DNA of 64,000 nucleotides from Burkholderia sp. Ax-1724 (GTDB lineage: Bacteria > Pseudomonadota > Gammaproteobacteria > Burkholderiales > Burkholderiaceae): positions 124,001 to 188,000 of the forward strand of contig NZ_VWWL01000014.1 in assembly GCF_011752995.1 (NCBI RefSeq). Reading direction: 5' to 3'. Under the pieces are notes generated by a model. It had not been told where the DNA came from, did no database searches, and worked only from the letters and a program-made list of their open reading frames with translations. This document shows, in pieces, positions 41,375-50,818 of this stretch. Position 1 is the stretch's first letter; each line of letters opens with the position of its first letter. Both the position numbers and the translations under genes were made by a program.

Positions 41375-42195
41375 TCAGTGTCCTCTGCATTGCTGGTATT
41401 TTCCGAATGCCCGCTGCGCGCAAAGCGAGTAAGTACGGGGGTCTCTGTACATCGCGATCGCAACCTGACACTGCTCCATATCCAGCTCGTAGTCAGCGTA
41501 GCATTCGGCCTCGTCTGCTTCGCTTACGCCACGCGCGGCTAGATCACGCACGTCACCAAGTGGCGCATTCTCTCTGAACTTAAACGCCTGCGCATCACCA
41601 CGCGGCGTCGATACCGGCATGGCGATCGTTCCATCCGGCAGCACGTCTCCAGGTCGGGAGAACCAGATCGCGAGGTCATCATCGGATGATAGCCGTGGCA
41701 ATCTGGGGCGCTCAAGCGAGCGAGCAGTGCGCGCCACGCGTTGCTTGGGCCGGAATAGTTGCGACGGCGAGAAGGTCTCATGGTACGACCGGGGCGGCTG
41801 TTCGATACGCACACTACGTCCACTTGCAATCCGCGGTTCCATTGCAACCGCAATCACATCGCCGCCCTCGACGGCGGTTCGTAGTTTCCGGGCGAGTTGA
41901 TTCGGCGCGGCGCTGCTCACGTATGCACAGCCCGGCGCATGGCGCATGAACTCGACAAGTCGCGCCAACTGGAGCGTGTCATGTGTGATATCCCATGCGT
42001 TTGCCGAAGTAATGAGCTAGCGGCCGGCGCGTGCCTCATCGCTAAAGGCATCGCCGTAGTATTCCCGCCGCGTGAAGAGTGTGCAATTCCGATGCCCCCC
42101 GACCTTGAAGTCAATCGCCATCGGTCTGTAATCCCAACAACATGCGTCTCCTGGTCGATTCGAAATCCGAAGCCCGTATACGTAACACGCGGCAA
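41375..42195 (-). pseudogene. Broken effector-like gene
   Basis: The longest intact part (to 41968 and beyond) encodes 'FMRHAPGCAYVSSAAPNQLA', 'LPDGTIAMPVSTPRGDAQAF' and a Cys-containing tail 'ECYADYELDMEQCQVAIAMY', similar in style to C-terminal tails of PAAR/Rhs-linked effectors in this family. In the same frame, upstream of a TAG at 42017-42019, the sequence continues 'REYYGDAFSDEARAGR', and further up a one-base shift links it to 'RVTYTGFGFRIDQETHVVG'. So at least one nonsense and one frameshift change have broken it. No toxin family is recognised. Confidence 0.5.
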
Positions 42196-42561
42196 AGAAT
42201 GGCGCTATAGAACAGACACAGTCGATAACATTGATTCGCGAATCGACCCGCCACGCGGCACCGCGCACGCACCCGCACCACGCCTCGGCCAGAACGCGCC
42301 GGCACCAGAGCACCTATCCTTTCGCCCGGGACAACAACGTGCCCATCACTCTTCGCAACGTTTCATGCGATTGCCTTCGTTAAAGCGTCTCTATCTCGAA
42401 TTGATTGCGTTGACCTGAGGGTTCCTGAATGGTTTGCTAGTGAGCTTTGCAAACCGTTCGGGCGTCTGGGGAACAGATCCACGCGGCCGGCCCCGCGCAG
42501 GGATCGCTCGATTTCCCTACCCGTGTGGTTGCGTGTTTCCTCATCACTCTCAGGAACGCAA
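42196..42561. other. No supportable gene
   Basis: Short frames exist on both strands, but none gives a recognisable domain or a good start. It probably contains the lost 5' part of the effector-like gene to its left and the lost upstream part of the PAAR/VgrG remnants to its right. Confidence 0.35.
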
Positions 42562-42778
42562 TGGTGAAAGACACAAGCGGAAAGGACATGATCCGCTCCG
42601 GCGAGATAGCCAAACACGGAGCCAAACACGGTGGCTATATCGCCGGAGCGGCAACCGTTCTTGCACGCACGCGGCATTGGATCGTTCATCGCGAAGAGCC
42701 TATCTATCCACTGCGACGTGGCCGTTGCGCACGTGGGCGACGCGAGCACGCACGCCGCCATGCATATCGATGCCTGAG
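42562..42778 (+). pseudogene. PAAR-like remnant
   Basis: From ATG 42562 the frame reads 'GKDMIRSGEIAKHGAKHGGY' and 'IAGAATVLA', resembling the start of short PAAR-type T6SS spike proteins. In another frame the end reads 'HCDVAVAHVGDASTHAAMHI' before a TGA just ahead of the VgrG fragment. A frameshift in between destroyed the gene. The PAAR assignment rests on pattern memory only. Confidence 0.4.
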
Positions 42779-42784
42779 GCCCGC

Positions 42785-43204
42785 ATGAAATGGGATGTCC
42801 AGACGCGCGGCATCGAGTTCACCTGTCCCGCGCTTCCCGAAATGGTCGGACGCGGGCCAGGCGGCAAGGCGTTCAGCGAGCCGATGCTGATCGCGCGCAG
42901 TATCAGGGGACGCGAGGCGGTGGGCGAACTGTTCGAATACGTCGTCGTCGCCGAGAGCCAGCCTGGCTTTCTGCAAAATCCGGCCGACGCCGCGCAGATC
43001 GATCTGGAGCCGATCATCGGACTCCACGGCACCGTCGCGATTCAGCTTGCCGGCATCGGTACGTCTTTCATGGGCGAGCAAGGCGAGATCGGGCGCGCCA
43101 ATGTCGGCGCCGATAACCTGCGCTCCGTGATGTTCATCCGCAGATATCTGACCCAGGAAGAGTTGGAGCAGCGTCGCATGGCGAAGAGTCAGAAGTCGGA
43201 GTAA
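42785..43204 (+). CDS. VgrG N-terminal fragment fused to an immunity-gene tail
   Basis: A 139-residue open frame. Residues about 35-108 ('LIARSIRGREAVGELFEYVV', 'NPADAAQIDLEPIIGLHGTV', 'RGEQGEIGRANVGAD'-like end) match the N-terminus of Burkholderia VgrG, the T6SS spike protein normally several hundred residues long. The last 30 residues ('NLRSVMFIRRYLTQEELEQR') instead match the end of the next gene, 43368-44123 ('NLRSVTITRIYLTPEELDQH'). A deletion fused the two around 43109-43115. It is unlikely to work as VgrG. Confidence 0.7.
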   Translation: MKWDVQTRGIEFTCPALPEMVGRGPGGKAFSEPMLIARSIRGREAVGELFEYVVVAESQPGFLQNPADAAQIDLEPIIGLHGTVAIQLAGIGTSFMGEQGEIGRANVGADNLRSVMFIRRYLTQEELEQRRMAKSQKSE

Positions 43205-43367
43205 TGACCTATGTAAAGGATATGTCGTGTCACGAGGCAAGCGAAGGAAAGGCGTATCGCTTGCTTCCGGCAATTGGTATCTGAAAGCAATTACCCGCGA
43301 TGCCCCTTATTTCGTCAAGACGATACTTCTTTATGCGGGGAACTGGCTGGAATTTATTGGACGGGAA

Positions 43368-44123
43368 ATGAACCTCAAAACATTGCTGATAATCAGTGCA
43401 GCCGCAAGTATGCACTCGCCTATAACGCAAGCCGCCTCGCCTCAATCGCTGGGCAGCAGTCAACCCCTCACGATGAGAAAAAGTGAGATGCCAATGATGC
43501 CGCCCGAACAAGACATGACGAATGAACAGCAGGCACAAATGCTTCAGGCCATGAAAACAGGTCTGCGATGGGTTGCCGGAGAAATCACTTTCGACGATGT
43601 ACAGTGGATTCTTGGAAAATATCAGGACGGTCCCTATGAAAGCGCCTCAGAACTCTCCTACATTTACTACCCAGGAAATAGGATGTCGATTGAATTTGCA
43701 TTCGATAAGACGAGGCAGACTGACCGCAAGCCCACTGTCAAATATTTTCAGCTGCAGGTGAGCGATCATCTCAGACCCCACCTCGCAAAGGAAAATTACG
43801 AAACCTACCTCGGACTCCATCGGCTTGTATACGGCGAGCTGATTGACGGCGTACGAAAAGAACAGGGCCGTTTCTTTAATCCCGGAATGGGCGACTTTCT
43901 CGGCGACCGCAACCATGTCGGACTTTCATATCGTTTGCCTTTGCCAGCCGACTCACCATTCGACGTCTACGCGGACTTCTATTGTGAAGGCCGGAACGAC
44001 CCGCCTGACTACGCCAGCCTGAAAACAGCCGACAATCTGCGTTCGGTGACGATCACCCGCATCTACCTGACACCGGAAGAACTGGACCAGCACCACACCG
44101 CAAAGAGTCAAAACCCGAAATAA
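43368..44123 (+). CDS. Secreted immunity-like protein
   Basis: A 251-residue protein with a signal peptide ('MNLKTLLIISAAASMHSPIT', Ala-x-Ala near residue 23). The mature part has 'ITFDDVQWILGKYQDGPYES', 'YYPGNRMSIEFAFD' and ends 'YLTPEELDQHHTAKSQNPK'. T6SS loci often carry periplasmic immunity proteins beside vgrG, and this one shares its tail with the VgrG fusion just upstream. The frame is open upstream to GTG 43227, but the signal peptide favours ATG 43368. I know no family name. Its GC is visibly below that of the flanking core genes. Confidence 0.6.
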   Translation: MNLKTLLIISAAASMHSPITQAASPQSLGSSQPLTMRKSEMPMMPPEQDMTNEQQAQMLQAMKTGLRWVAGEITFDDVQWILGKYQDGPYESASELSYIYYPGNRMSIEFAFDKTRQTDRKPTVKYFQLQVSDHLRPHLAKENYETYLGLHRLVYGELIDGVRKEQGRFFNPGMGDFLGDRNHVGLSYRLPLPADSPFDVYADFYCEGRNDPPDYASLKTADNLRSVTITRIYLTPEELDQHHTAKSQNPK

Positions 44124-44434
44124 CCGACCTTACAAATACAAAAACACCCCACAGAAAACCGAACGCACATTTCGTAATATTTCATACGACGGCCACCCAC
44201 AAATCAGCAAGCACTCCCTTAACTGCGCCCAATTCTAATTAAAAAACGTTTGCGCGCCCTTAAATCCGCGGCAACCTTCCACCCACGCCGCACCCCCGCA
44301 AAACACCCAATCACCTTACATCCACCTTCCTGACAATTTAGCCATTTTGGTGTCATGCAGGTGTTGGTCCTACCGATCTAGCATAAGCGGGATTTCGCTC
44401 TCCCTTCCACCTGCATTCTCTCTGGCCCGTTTCA
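44124..44434. other. Promoter gap before the RND operon
   Basis: No gene is seen. It is low in G and rich in A and C, with TGACA (about 44332) facing TGTCA (about 44353) as a loose inverted repeat that may be an operator for the pump operon. There is no clear Shine-Dalgarno before ATG 44435. Confidence 0.4.
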
Positions 44435-47400
44435 ATGTGGATCGTCAACGTAGCACTTAAGCGGCCATACACGTTCATCGTGATGGCGATTCTGATCGTG
44501 CTGGCGACGCCCTTCGTGCTGTTCACCACGCCCGTCGACGTGCTGCCGGAAATCAACATTCCGGTGGTCAGCATCATCTGGACGTACACCGGTCTGTCGG
44601 CCGAAGACATGGCCAACCGGATGACGTCGGTCAACGAGCGCAGTCTGACCACCACCGTCAACGACATCGAGCACATCGAATCGCAGTCGCTGCAAGGCAT
44701 CTCGATCATCAAGGTGTTTCTCCAGCCGAACGCGAACATCCAGACCGCGATCGCGCAGACCGTGGCCGTCGAGCAGTCGCAGTTGAAGCAGATGCCGCCC
44801 GGCGCGACGCCGCCGGTCGTCATCAGTTACTCGGCGTCGGCCATTCCGGTGATCCAGCTCGGCCTGTCGAGCCCGAAGCTCTCCGAGCAGGCGCTCAACG
44901 ACACCGCGCTGAACTTCCTGCGCCCGCAGCTCGTGACGATTCCGGGCGCGGCCGTGCCGTATCCGTACGGCGGCAAGTCGCGGTTGATCTCGGTCGACCT
45001 CAACACGCGGGCGCTGCTCGCCAAGGGGCTGACGCCGATCGACGTGGTCAACGCGTTCAACGCGCAGAACCTGATCCTGCCGACCGGCACGGCCAAGATC
45101 GGGCCGAAGGAATACACGGTCAACATGAACGGCTCGCCGCCGACGCTGGAAGGGCTCAACGACATTCCGGTGCGCACGGTCAACGGCGCGACCACCTATC
45201 TGCGTGAAGTCGCGCACGTGCGCGACGGTTATTCGCCGCAGACCAACATCGTGCGGCAGAACGGCAGTCGCGGCGTGCTGATGTCGGTGCTGAAGAACGG
45301 CGACGCCTCGACGCTGACGATCGTCAACCGGCTGAAAGCGCTGTTGCCGGGGGCGCGTGCGGTGCTGCCGTCCGATCTGCAGATCACCGCGCTGTTCGAT
45401 CAGTCGGTGTTCGTGAAGGCGGCCGTGCAGGGCGTGGTGCGCGAGGCGCTGGTGGCCGCCGCGCTGACCGCCGCGATGATCCTGCTGTTTCTCGGCAACT
45501 GGCGCAGCACCTGCATCATCGCGATCTCGATTCCGCTGTCGATCCTCTCGTCGCTGATCGTGCTGCACGCGCTCGGGCAGACCATCAACATCATGACGCT
45601 CGGCGGGCTCGCGCTGGCGGTCGGGATTCTGGTCGACGACGCGACCGTGACGATCGAGAACATCGAGCGGCATCTGCACATGGGCTCCAATTTGCACGAT
45701 GCGATTCTCGACGGCGCGGGCGAAATCGCGATTCCGGCGCTCGTCTCGACGCTGTGTATCTGTATCGTGTTCGTGCCGATGTTCTTCCTCGCCGGCGTCG
45801 CGCGCTATCTGTTCGTGCCGCTCGCGGAAGCGGTCGTGTTCGCGATGCTCGCCTCGTACATCCTCTCGCGCACGCTCGTGCCGACGCTCGCGATGCTGCT
45901 GATGGGGCACGCGCACAAGCCGAAGGCCGGCGCGAAGCCGAACCTGTTCATGCGCGTCTATCATCGTTTCGACGCGGGCTTCGAGCGCATGCGCGCGGCC
46001 TACATCGTGATCCTGAGCAGCCTGCTCGTGCGCCGCAAGATGTTCGGCACGCTGTTCCTCGGGTTCTGCGTGCTGTCGATGGGGCTCTTCTTCGTGCTCG
46101 GCGAAGACTTCTTCCCGAGCGTCGACGCGGGCGACATCCGTCTGCACCTGCGCGCGCCGACCGGCACGCGCATCGAGGAAACCGCGCGGCTCGCCGACGA
46201 GGTGGAGAAAGTGATTCGCGAAGTCGTGCCGCCGAAGGAGCTCGGCACGATTCTCGACAACCTCGGCCTGCCGTATAGCGGCATCAACATGTCGTACAGC
46301 AACTCGGGCACGATCGGCACGCTCGACGGCGAAATCCAGATCGCGCTCAACGAAGGCCACAAGCCGTCGCAGATGTATATGGACAAGCTGCGCACGATCC
46401 TGCCGCAGCGTTTCCCGGGTGTCGAGTTCTTCTTCCAGCCGGCCGACATCGTCACGCAGATCCTGAACTTCGGGCTGCCCGCCGCGGTGGACGTGCAGAT
46501 TTCCGGGGCGAACCAGAAGGGCAACTTCGACATCGCGAGCAAGCTGCTCAAGCAGGTGCGGCTGATTCCCGGCACGGTCGACACGCATATCCAGCAGAAG
46601 CTCGACGAGCCGGTGATCGATCTGCACATGGACCGCACGCGTCTGCAACAGTTGAACCTGAGCGCGAACGACGTGGCGCAGAACGTGCTCATTTCGCTCT
46701 CGGGCAGCTCGCAGACTTCGCCGGGCTTCTGGATCAACAACCGGAACGGCGTCGAATACAAGGTCGCGGTGCAAACGCCGCAGTACCAGGTATCGTCGAT
46801 CGACGAACTGCTCCGCACGCCGGTGTCGACCTCGGCCTTCGGCCCGACGCAGCTGCTCGGCAACCTCGTGAAGGTGTCGCCGCAGCAGCAGTTCGCGGAA
46901 ATCACGCACTACAACATCCGCCCGGTGATCGACCTGTACGTGAGCGTCGAGAAGCGCGATCTCGGCAGCGTCGCGAATCAGGTCGACAAGCTCGTCGACC
47001 AGGTGCGCGCGTCGCTGCCGCGCGGCAGTACCATCACGGTGCGCGGCCAGGTGCAGACGATGCGCAGCTCGTTCCTCGGGCTCGGGCTCGGCGTGGCGAT
47101 GGCGATCGTGCTCGTGTATCTGCTGATCGTCGTGAACTTCCAGTCGTGGGTCGATCCGCTCATCATCGTCAGCGCGTTGCCGGCGGCGCTCGCGGGCATC
47201 GTATGGATGCTGTTCCTCACGGGCACGCATCTGAGCGTGCCCGCGCTGACCGGCGCGATCATGACGATGGGCGTTGCGACCGCCAACAGTATTCTGATGG
47301 TCGCGTTCGCGCGCCAGCGGCTCGCGGCCGGCGCGCCGCCGCTCACGGCCGCGCTCGAGGCCGGCGCGAGCCGGATCCGCCCGGTGCTGATGACCGCGTT

Positions 47401-47680
47401 CGCGATGATTATCGGCATGATCCCGATGGCGCTCGGTCTCGGCGAAGGCGCCGAGCAGAACGCGCCGCTCGGCCGTGCGGTGATCGGCGGCCTGCTGTTC
47501 GCGACGGTATCCACGCTGTTCTTCGTGCCGCTCGTGTTCGCGGGCATTCATGGCCGTCTCGCGCGCCGCAAGAAAGAGGGCGGCGACCACGACGGCGGCA
47601 ATGACGGCAATGACGACAGCAATGGCAACGGCGGCGGCAGCCCGGCGCCCGAGCATAGCGGCGCGGCGACGCCCGCGTAA
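44435..47680 (+). CDS. RND multidrug/solvent efflux permease
   Basis: A 1081-residue inner-membrane RND pump with the two-fold repeat of 6 TM segments and large periplasmic loops. The N-terminus 'KRPYTFIVMAILIVLATPFV' is TM1, 'GLALAVGILVDDATVTIENI' in TM4 holds the Asp-Asp proton relay, and 'AIMTMGVATANSILMVAFAR' is the matching TM10 region. It exports hydrophobic or amphiphilic compounds from the periplasm. The pump is first, followed by adaptor (23 bp later) and outer-membrane factor; the more usual order is adaptor first. It ends in a Gly/Asn/Asp-rich tail. Drug or metal specificity cannot be read. Confidence 0.9.
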   Translation: MWIVNVALKRPYTFIVMAILIVLATPFVLFTTPVDVLPEINIPVVSIIWTYTGLSAEDMANRMTSVNERSLTTTVNDIEHIESQSLQGISIIKVFLQPNANIQTAIAQTVAVEQSQLKQMPPGATPPVVISYSASAIPVIQLGLSSPKLSEQALNDTALNFLRPQLVTIPGAAVPYPYGGKSRLISVDLNTRALLAKGLTPIDVVNAFNAQNLILPTGTAKIGPKEYTVNMNGSPPTLEGLNDIPVRTVNGATTYLREVAHVRDGYSPQTNIVRQNGSRGVLMSVLKNGDASTLTIVNRLKALLPGARAVLPSDLQITALFDQSVFVKAAVQGVVREALVAAALTAAMILLFLGNWRSTCIIAISIPLSILSSLIVLHALGQTINIMTLGGLALAVGILVDDATVTIENIERHLHMGSNLHDAILDGAGEIAIPALVSTLCICIVFVPMFFLAGVARYLFVPLAEAVVFAMLASYILSRTLVPTLAMLLMGHAHKPKAGAKPNLFMRVYHRFDAGFERMRAAYIVILSSLLVRRKMFGTLFLGFCVLSMGLFFVLGEDFFPSVDAGDIRLHLRAPTGTRIEETARLADEVEKVIREVVPPKELGTILDNLGLPYSGINMSYSNSGTIGTLDGEIQIALNEGHKPSQMYMDKLRTILPQRFPGVEFFFQPADIVTQILNFGLPAAVDVQISGANQKGNFDIASKLLKQVRLIPGTVDTHIQQKLDEPVIDLHMDRTRLQQLNLSANDVAQNVLISLSGSSQTSPGFWINNRNGVEYKVAVQTPQYQVSSIDELLRTPVSTSAFGPTQLLGNLVKVSPQQQFAEITHYNIRPVIDLYVSVEKRDLGSVANQVDKLVDQVRASLPRGSTITVRGQVQTMRSSFLGLGLGVAMAIVLVYLLIVVNFQSWVDPLIIVSALPAALAGIVWMLFLTGTHLSVPALTGAIMTMGVATANSILMVAFARQRLAAGAPPLTAALEAGASRIRPVLMTAFAMIIGMIPMALGLGEGAEQNAPLGRAVIGGLLFATVSTLFFVPLVFAGIHGRLARRKKEGGDHDGGNDGNDDSNGNGGGSPAPEHSGAATPA

Positions 47681-47703
47681 AAGTTAAACGATGGTTGACT
47701 GAG

Positions 47704-48930
47704 ATGACCGAAAAAAACCATGCATCGCTAGCGATTCCCCCGCGGGAAACCGAAGAAGGGGAGCACATGCTGCCACCGCGTCACCGCGAATGGAAACGCG
47801 CGAAGATCGCGGTCTGCATCGTGCTCGTGCTGCTCGCGCTCGGCGCGCTGCGCACTGTGATCGCCAACGTGCTGCAAAGCCGCGAGGTCGAGGCGACCAC
47901 GCAGCAGAACGCCGTGCAGTACGTGAACGTCGTCATGCCGAAAGAGACCGACAGCGGCGGCAGCACGCTGCTGCCGGGCACGTTGCGCGGCTACGTTGAA
48001 TCGCCGATCTACGCGCGCTCGACCGGTTATCTGCTGCACTGGTACGCCGATATCGGCGCGCACGTGAAGCAGGGCCAACTGCTCGCCGAACTCGACACGC
48101 CGGAAATCGACCAGGAACTCGCGCAGGCGCTGGCGCAGCGTCAGCAGACCAGTTCGAGCCTCGGCCTCGCGAAAAGCTCGCTCGAACGCTGGCAGCAATT
48201 GCGGCAACGCGATGCGGTCTCGCAGCAGGAACTCGACGAACGGCAAAGCACGTATACGCAGGACGTCGCCAATCTCGCCGCCGCGGATGCCAACGTCAAG
48301 CGTCTGCAGCAGCTCGAATCGTTCAAGCGGATCGTCGCGCCGTTCACGGGCGTGGTCACGCAGCGCAACGTCGACGTCGGCGATCTGATCGACGCGGGCA
48401 GCGGCACGAGCCGCGCACTGTTCGCGCTCGCGCAGTCGGACCCGCTGCGCGTCTACGTGCAGTTGCCGCAGGCCTACGCGCAGAACGTCGCGGTCGGGCA
48501 GAAGGTGGTGGTCACGCAGGCCGAATTGCCGGGGCAGCAGTTCGACGGCAAGATCACGCACATGTCGGGCGCGATCGACGTGCCGACGCGCTCGCTGCAA
48601 ATCGAAGTGACGCTGCCGAATCCCGACGACAAGCTGCGGCCCGGCGCCTACGTGCAGGTCGCGGTGCCCGCGGCCACCCAGGCGCGGCTCACGGTGCCGA
48701 GCAATGCGCTGCTGTTTCGCGCCGAAGGTCCGCGCGTCGCGGTCGTCGATGCGAAGGGCAACGTGAGCCTGCGCAAAGTCGTGATCGCGCAGGACCTCGG
48801 GCAGACGCTCGAAATCGACAGCGGCGTCGCGCTGACCGATCACATCATCATCAACCCGAGCGATTCGATTGCCGACGGCGATCACGTGCAGATCGAGCCG
48901 ACCGGGAAAAACGGCAAGGAGGCGTCGTGA
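47704..48930 (+). CDS. RND periplasmic adaptor (membrane fusion protein)
   Basis: A 408-residue adaptor. One N-terminal TM ('AKIAVCIVLVLLALGALRTV') leads to a lipoyl half-motif 'YARSTGYLLHWYADIGAHVK', a coiled-coil hairpin, the second lipoyl half 'IVAPFTGVVTQRNVDVGDLI', and beta-barrel and membrane-proximal domains. It links the RND pump to the outer-membrane factor. The stop overlaps the next start (GTGATG), so the three genes form one operon. Confidence 0.9.
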   Translation: MTEKNHASLAIPPRETEEGEHMLPPRHREWKRAKIAVCIVLVLLALGALRTVIANVLQSREVEATTQQNAVQYVNVVMPKETDSGGSTLLPGTLRGYVESPIYARSTGYLLHWYADIGAHVKQGQLLAELDTPEIDQELAQALAQRQQTSSSLGLAKSSLERWQQLRQRDAVSQQELDERQSTYTQDVANLAAADANVKRLQQLESFKRIVAPFTGVVTQRNVDVGDLIDAGSGTSRALFALAQSDPLRVYVQLPQAYAQNVAVGQKVVVTQAELPGQQFDGKITHMSGAIDVPTRSLQIEVTLPNPDDKLRPGAYVQVAVPAATQARLTVPSNALLFRAEGPRVAVVDAKGNVSLRKVVIAQDLGQTLEIDSGVALTDHIIINPSDSIADGDHVQIEPTGKNGKEAS

Positions 48931-50594
48931 TGTTCGCGGCCTCATGCCGGGAGCGGGCGTGGGAACCTGCGCGCAAGCGGGCACGCGGCGGCGCGCTCGC
49001 CGCGCTGAGCGCGCTCGCCGGCGCGGCGCTGCTCGCCGCCTGCACGGTCGGCCCGGACTATCAGCGCCCGCAGGCCGAGGTGCCGCCGGACTGGCACACC
49101 GATTCGTTCTGGCGCGTCGCCGCGCCTTCGCATGCGCCGATCGCACCCGACTGGTGGACGAGCTTCGCCGATCCGACGCTCACCTCGCTCGAAGCCGAGG
49201 CGCTCGCGCAGAACCAGACGCTCGTCGCGGCGAGCGCGCACTACGAGCAGGCGCGCGCGACGCTTGCGAACCTGAGCGCGCAGCGCGTGCCCGAAGTCGA
49301 TCTCGGCGCAAGCGGTTCGCGCTTCCGGATCTCGCACGACCGGCCGCTCACGAACTACGCGACGCCGACGCAATCGACGGTGCAGAACAACATCCAGCTC
49401 GGGCCGACGATCAGCTACGACACCGATCTGTTCGGGCGCATCCGCCGCGAGGTCGAGGGCGCGAAGGCGTCGGCGGAACAGTCTGCCGACGATCTCGCGA
49501 ATGCGCGCCTCGTGCTGACGACCGATCTGGCCAGCGACTATTTCTCGCTGCGCGAGCTCGACGCCGAGATCGACGTGCTGAACCAGTCGGTCAAGCTGCA
49601 ACAGAAAGCGCTCGACTACGTGAGCTCCGAACACGATCTCGGCGCGGTGTCGGGGCTCGACGTGCTGCAGCAGAAATCGCAGCTCGATGCGACGCGCGTG
49701 CAGGCGCAACTGCTGCTCAACCAGCGCGCGCAGTACGAGCATGCGATCGCCGCGCTGGTCGGCGTGCCGGCTCCGCAGTTCGCGATCGAGCCGAAGGTGG
49801 TCGACATCAAGGCGCCGGCCATTCCGCTCGGCGTGCCGAGCGACGTGCTGCAACGGCGGCCCGACGTGGCTTCGGCCGAACGCGCGATGGCCGCGGCCAA
49901 CGCGCAGATCGGCGTGGCCAAGGCCGCGTTTTTCCCGAGTCTGACGCTCACGCCCGGCATCGGCTGGGAAAGCACCGAGTTCGCCAATCTGCTCACCGCG
50001 CCGACGCTGATGTGGACGCTCGGCGCGACGGTCGGCCAGGTGCTGTTCGACGGCGGACGGCGCGCGGCCAACGTCAAATATGCGAGCGCGGGCTACAAGG
50101 CCACCGAGGCGAACTATCGGCAGACGGTGCTGAGCGCGTTCCAGCAGGTGCAGGACGGCATTACCGGACTGTCGGTGCTCGACGGCGCGGCGAAGCAGTC
50201 GAGCGAGGCGGTCGAGGATGCGCAGCGGCTGCTGTCGCTCGCGAACGACCGCTATTCGGGCGGCCTCGTCGCGTATCTGAACGTGATCGATGCGCAACAG
50301 TCGCTGCTCACGAGCGAGCGCCAGGACGTGCAGATTCATGGCCAGCAGTTGACGGTGTCGGTCGCGCTCGTGAAGGCGCTCGGCGGCGGCTGGGATGCAG
50401 GCGGTACAGGTGCCGCAGGCGGGACGGATGGCGCCGGCAGCAGCGGCGCGAATGGCAACGGTAACGGCGGCAGTCATGATGGCCGTAGCGGCGGCGCACA
50501 GGCCGCGAATGCGACGAACGCAGCGAACGTCACGAACGTAGCCAACCTGCCGGCTAGCGCGCAACCGCAGCGGACACCGGCGCCCGTGCGCTGA
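48930..50594 (+). CDS. Outer-membrane efflux lipoprotein (NodT/OprM family)
   Basis: A 554-residue TolC-type lipoprotein. Signal peptide with lipobox 'LLAAC', then 'TVGPDYQRPQAEVPPDW', the usual OprM-type start. Two helical/beta repeats follow ('ARATLANLSAQRVPEVDLGA', 'LQRRPDVASAERAMAAANAQ', 'KAAFFPSLTLTPGIGW'). The last 60 residues are an unusual Gly/Asn/Ala-rich extension. AAGGAGG lies 8 nt before ATG 48930. It completes the RND efflux operon. Confidence 0.9.
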   Translation: MFAASCRERAWEPARKRARGGALAALSALAGAALLAACTVGPDYQRPQAEVPPDWHTDSFWRVAAPSHAPIAPDWWTSFADPTLTSLEAEALAQNQTLVAASAHYEQARATLANLSAQRVPEVDLGASGSRFRISHDRPLTNYATPTQSTVQNNIQLGPTISYDTDLFGRIRREVEGAKASAEQSADDLANARLVLTTDLASDYFSLRELDAEIDVLNQSVKLQQKALDYVSSEHDLGAVSGLDVLQQKSQLDATRVQAQLLLNQRAQYEHAIAALVGVPAPQFAIEPKVVDIKAPAIPLGVPSDVLQRRPDVASAERAMAAANAQIGVAKAAFFPSLTLTPGIGWESTEFANLLTAPTLMWTLGATVGQVLFDGGRRAANVKYASAGYKATEANYRQTVLSAFQQVQDGITGLSVLDGAAKQSSEAVEDAQRLLSLANDRYSGGLVAYLNVIDAQQSLLTSERQDVQIHGQQLTVSVALVKALGGGWDAGGTGAAGGTDGAGSSGANGNGNGGSHDGRSGGAQAANATNAANVTNVANLPASAQPQRTPAPVR

Positions 50595-50737
50595 CCTGCT
50601 ATCTCGCGAAGCCTGCCGCTCGGGATGCGGGGCCGGGCCGAGGCAGAGCCAAGCACCGCCTAAATCAAGGCCGAGGTCTGCGCCCAAGCCTGCATTCAGG
50701 CCGGCGCCGCTGGCAGCAAGAATCAAGGGTCGTTTCG

Positions 50738-50743
50738 TATAAT
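50738..50743 (+). promoter_or_regulatory. Candidate -10 box before the response regulator
   Basis: TATAAT at 50738-50743, 75 bp before the regulator start. No good -35 is seen at the standard distance, so activator dependence is possible. Confidence 0.35.
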
Positions 50744-50818
50744 GCAAGGTCGGGCAGCGACGTTGCAAGGGACCGTAGCCGATGCTGAAGCACTGGCCAC
50801 GGCCGACAGGGGACACGC

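Noticed and set aside
42434..42784. In-frame upstream extension of the VgrG fragment
   Set aside because: The translation of this stretch has no VgrG similarity; the PAAR-like signal lies in other frames.
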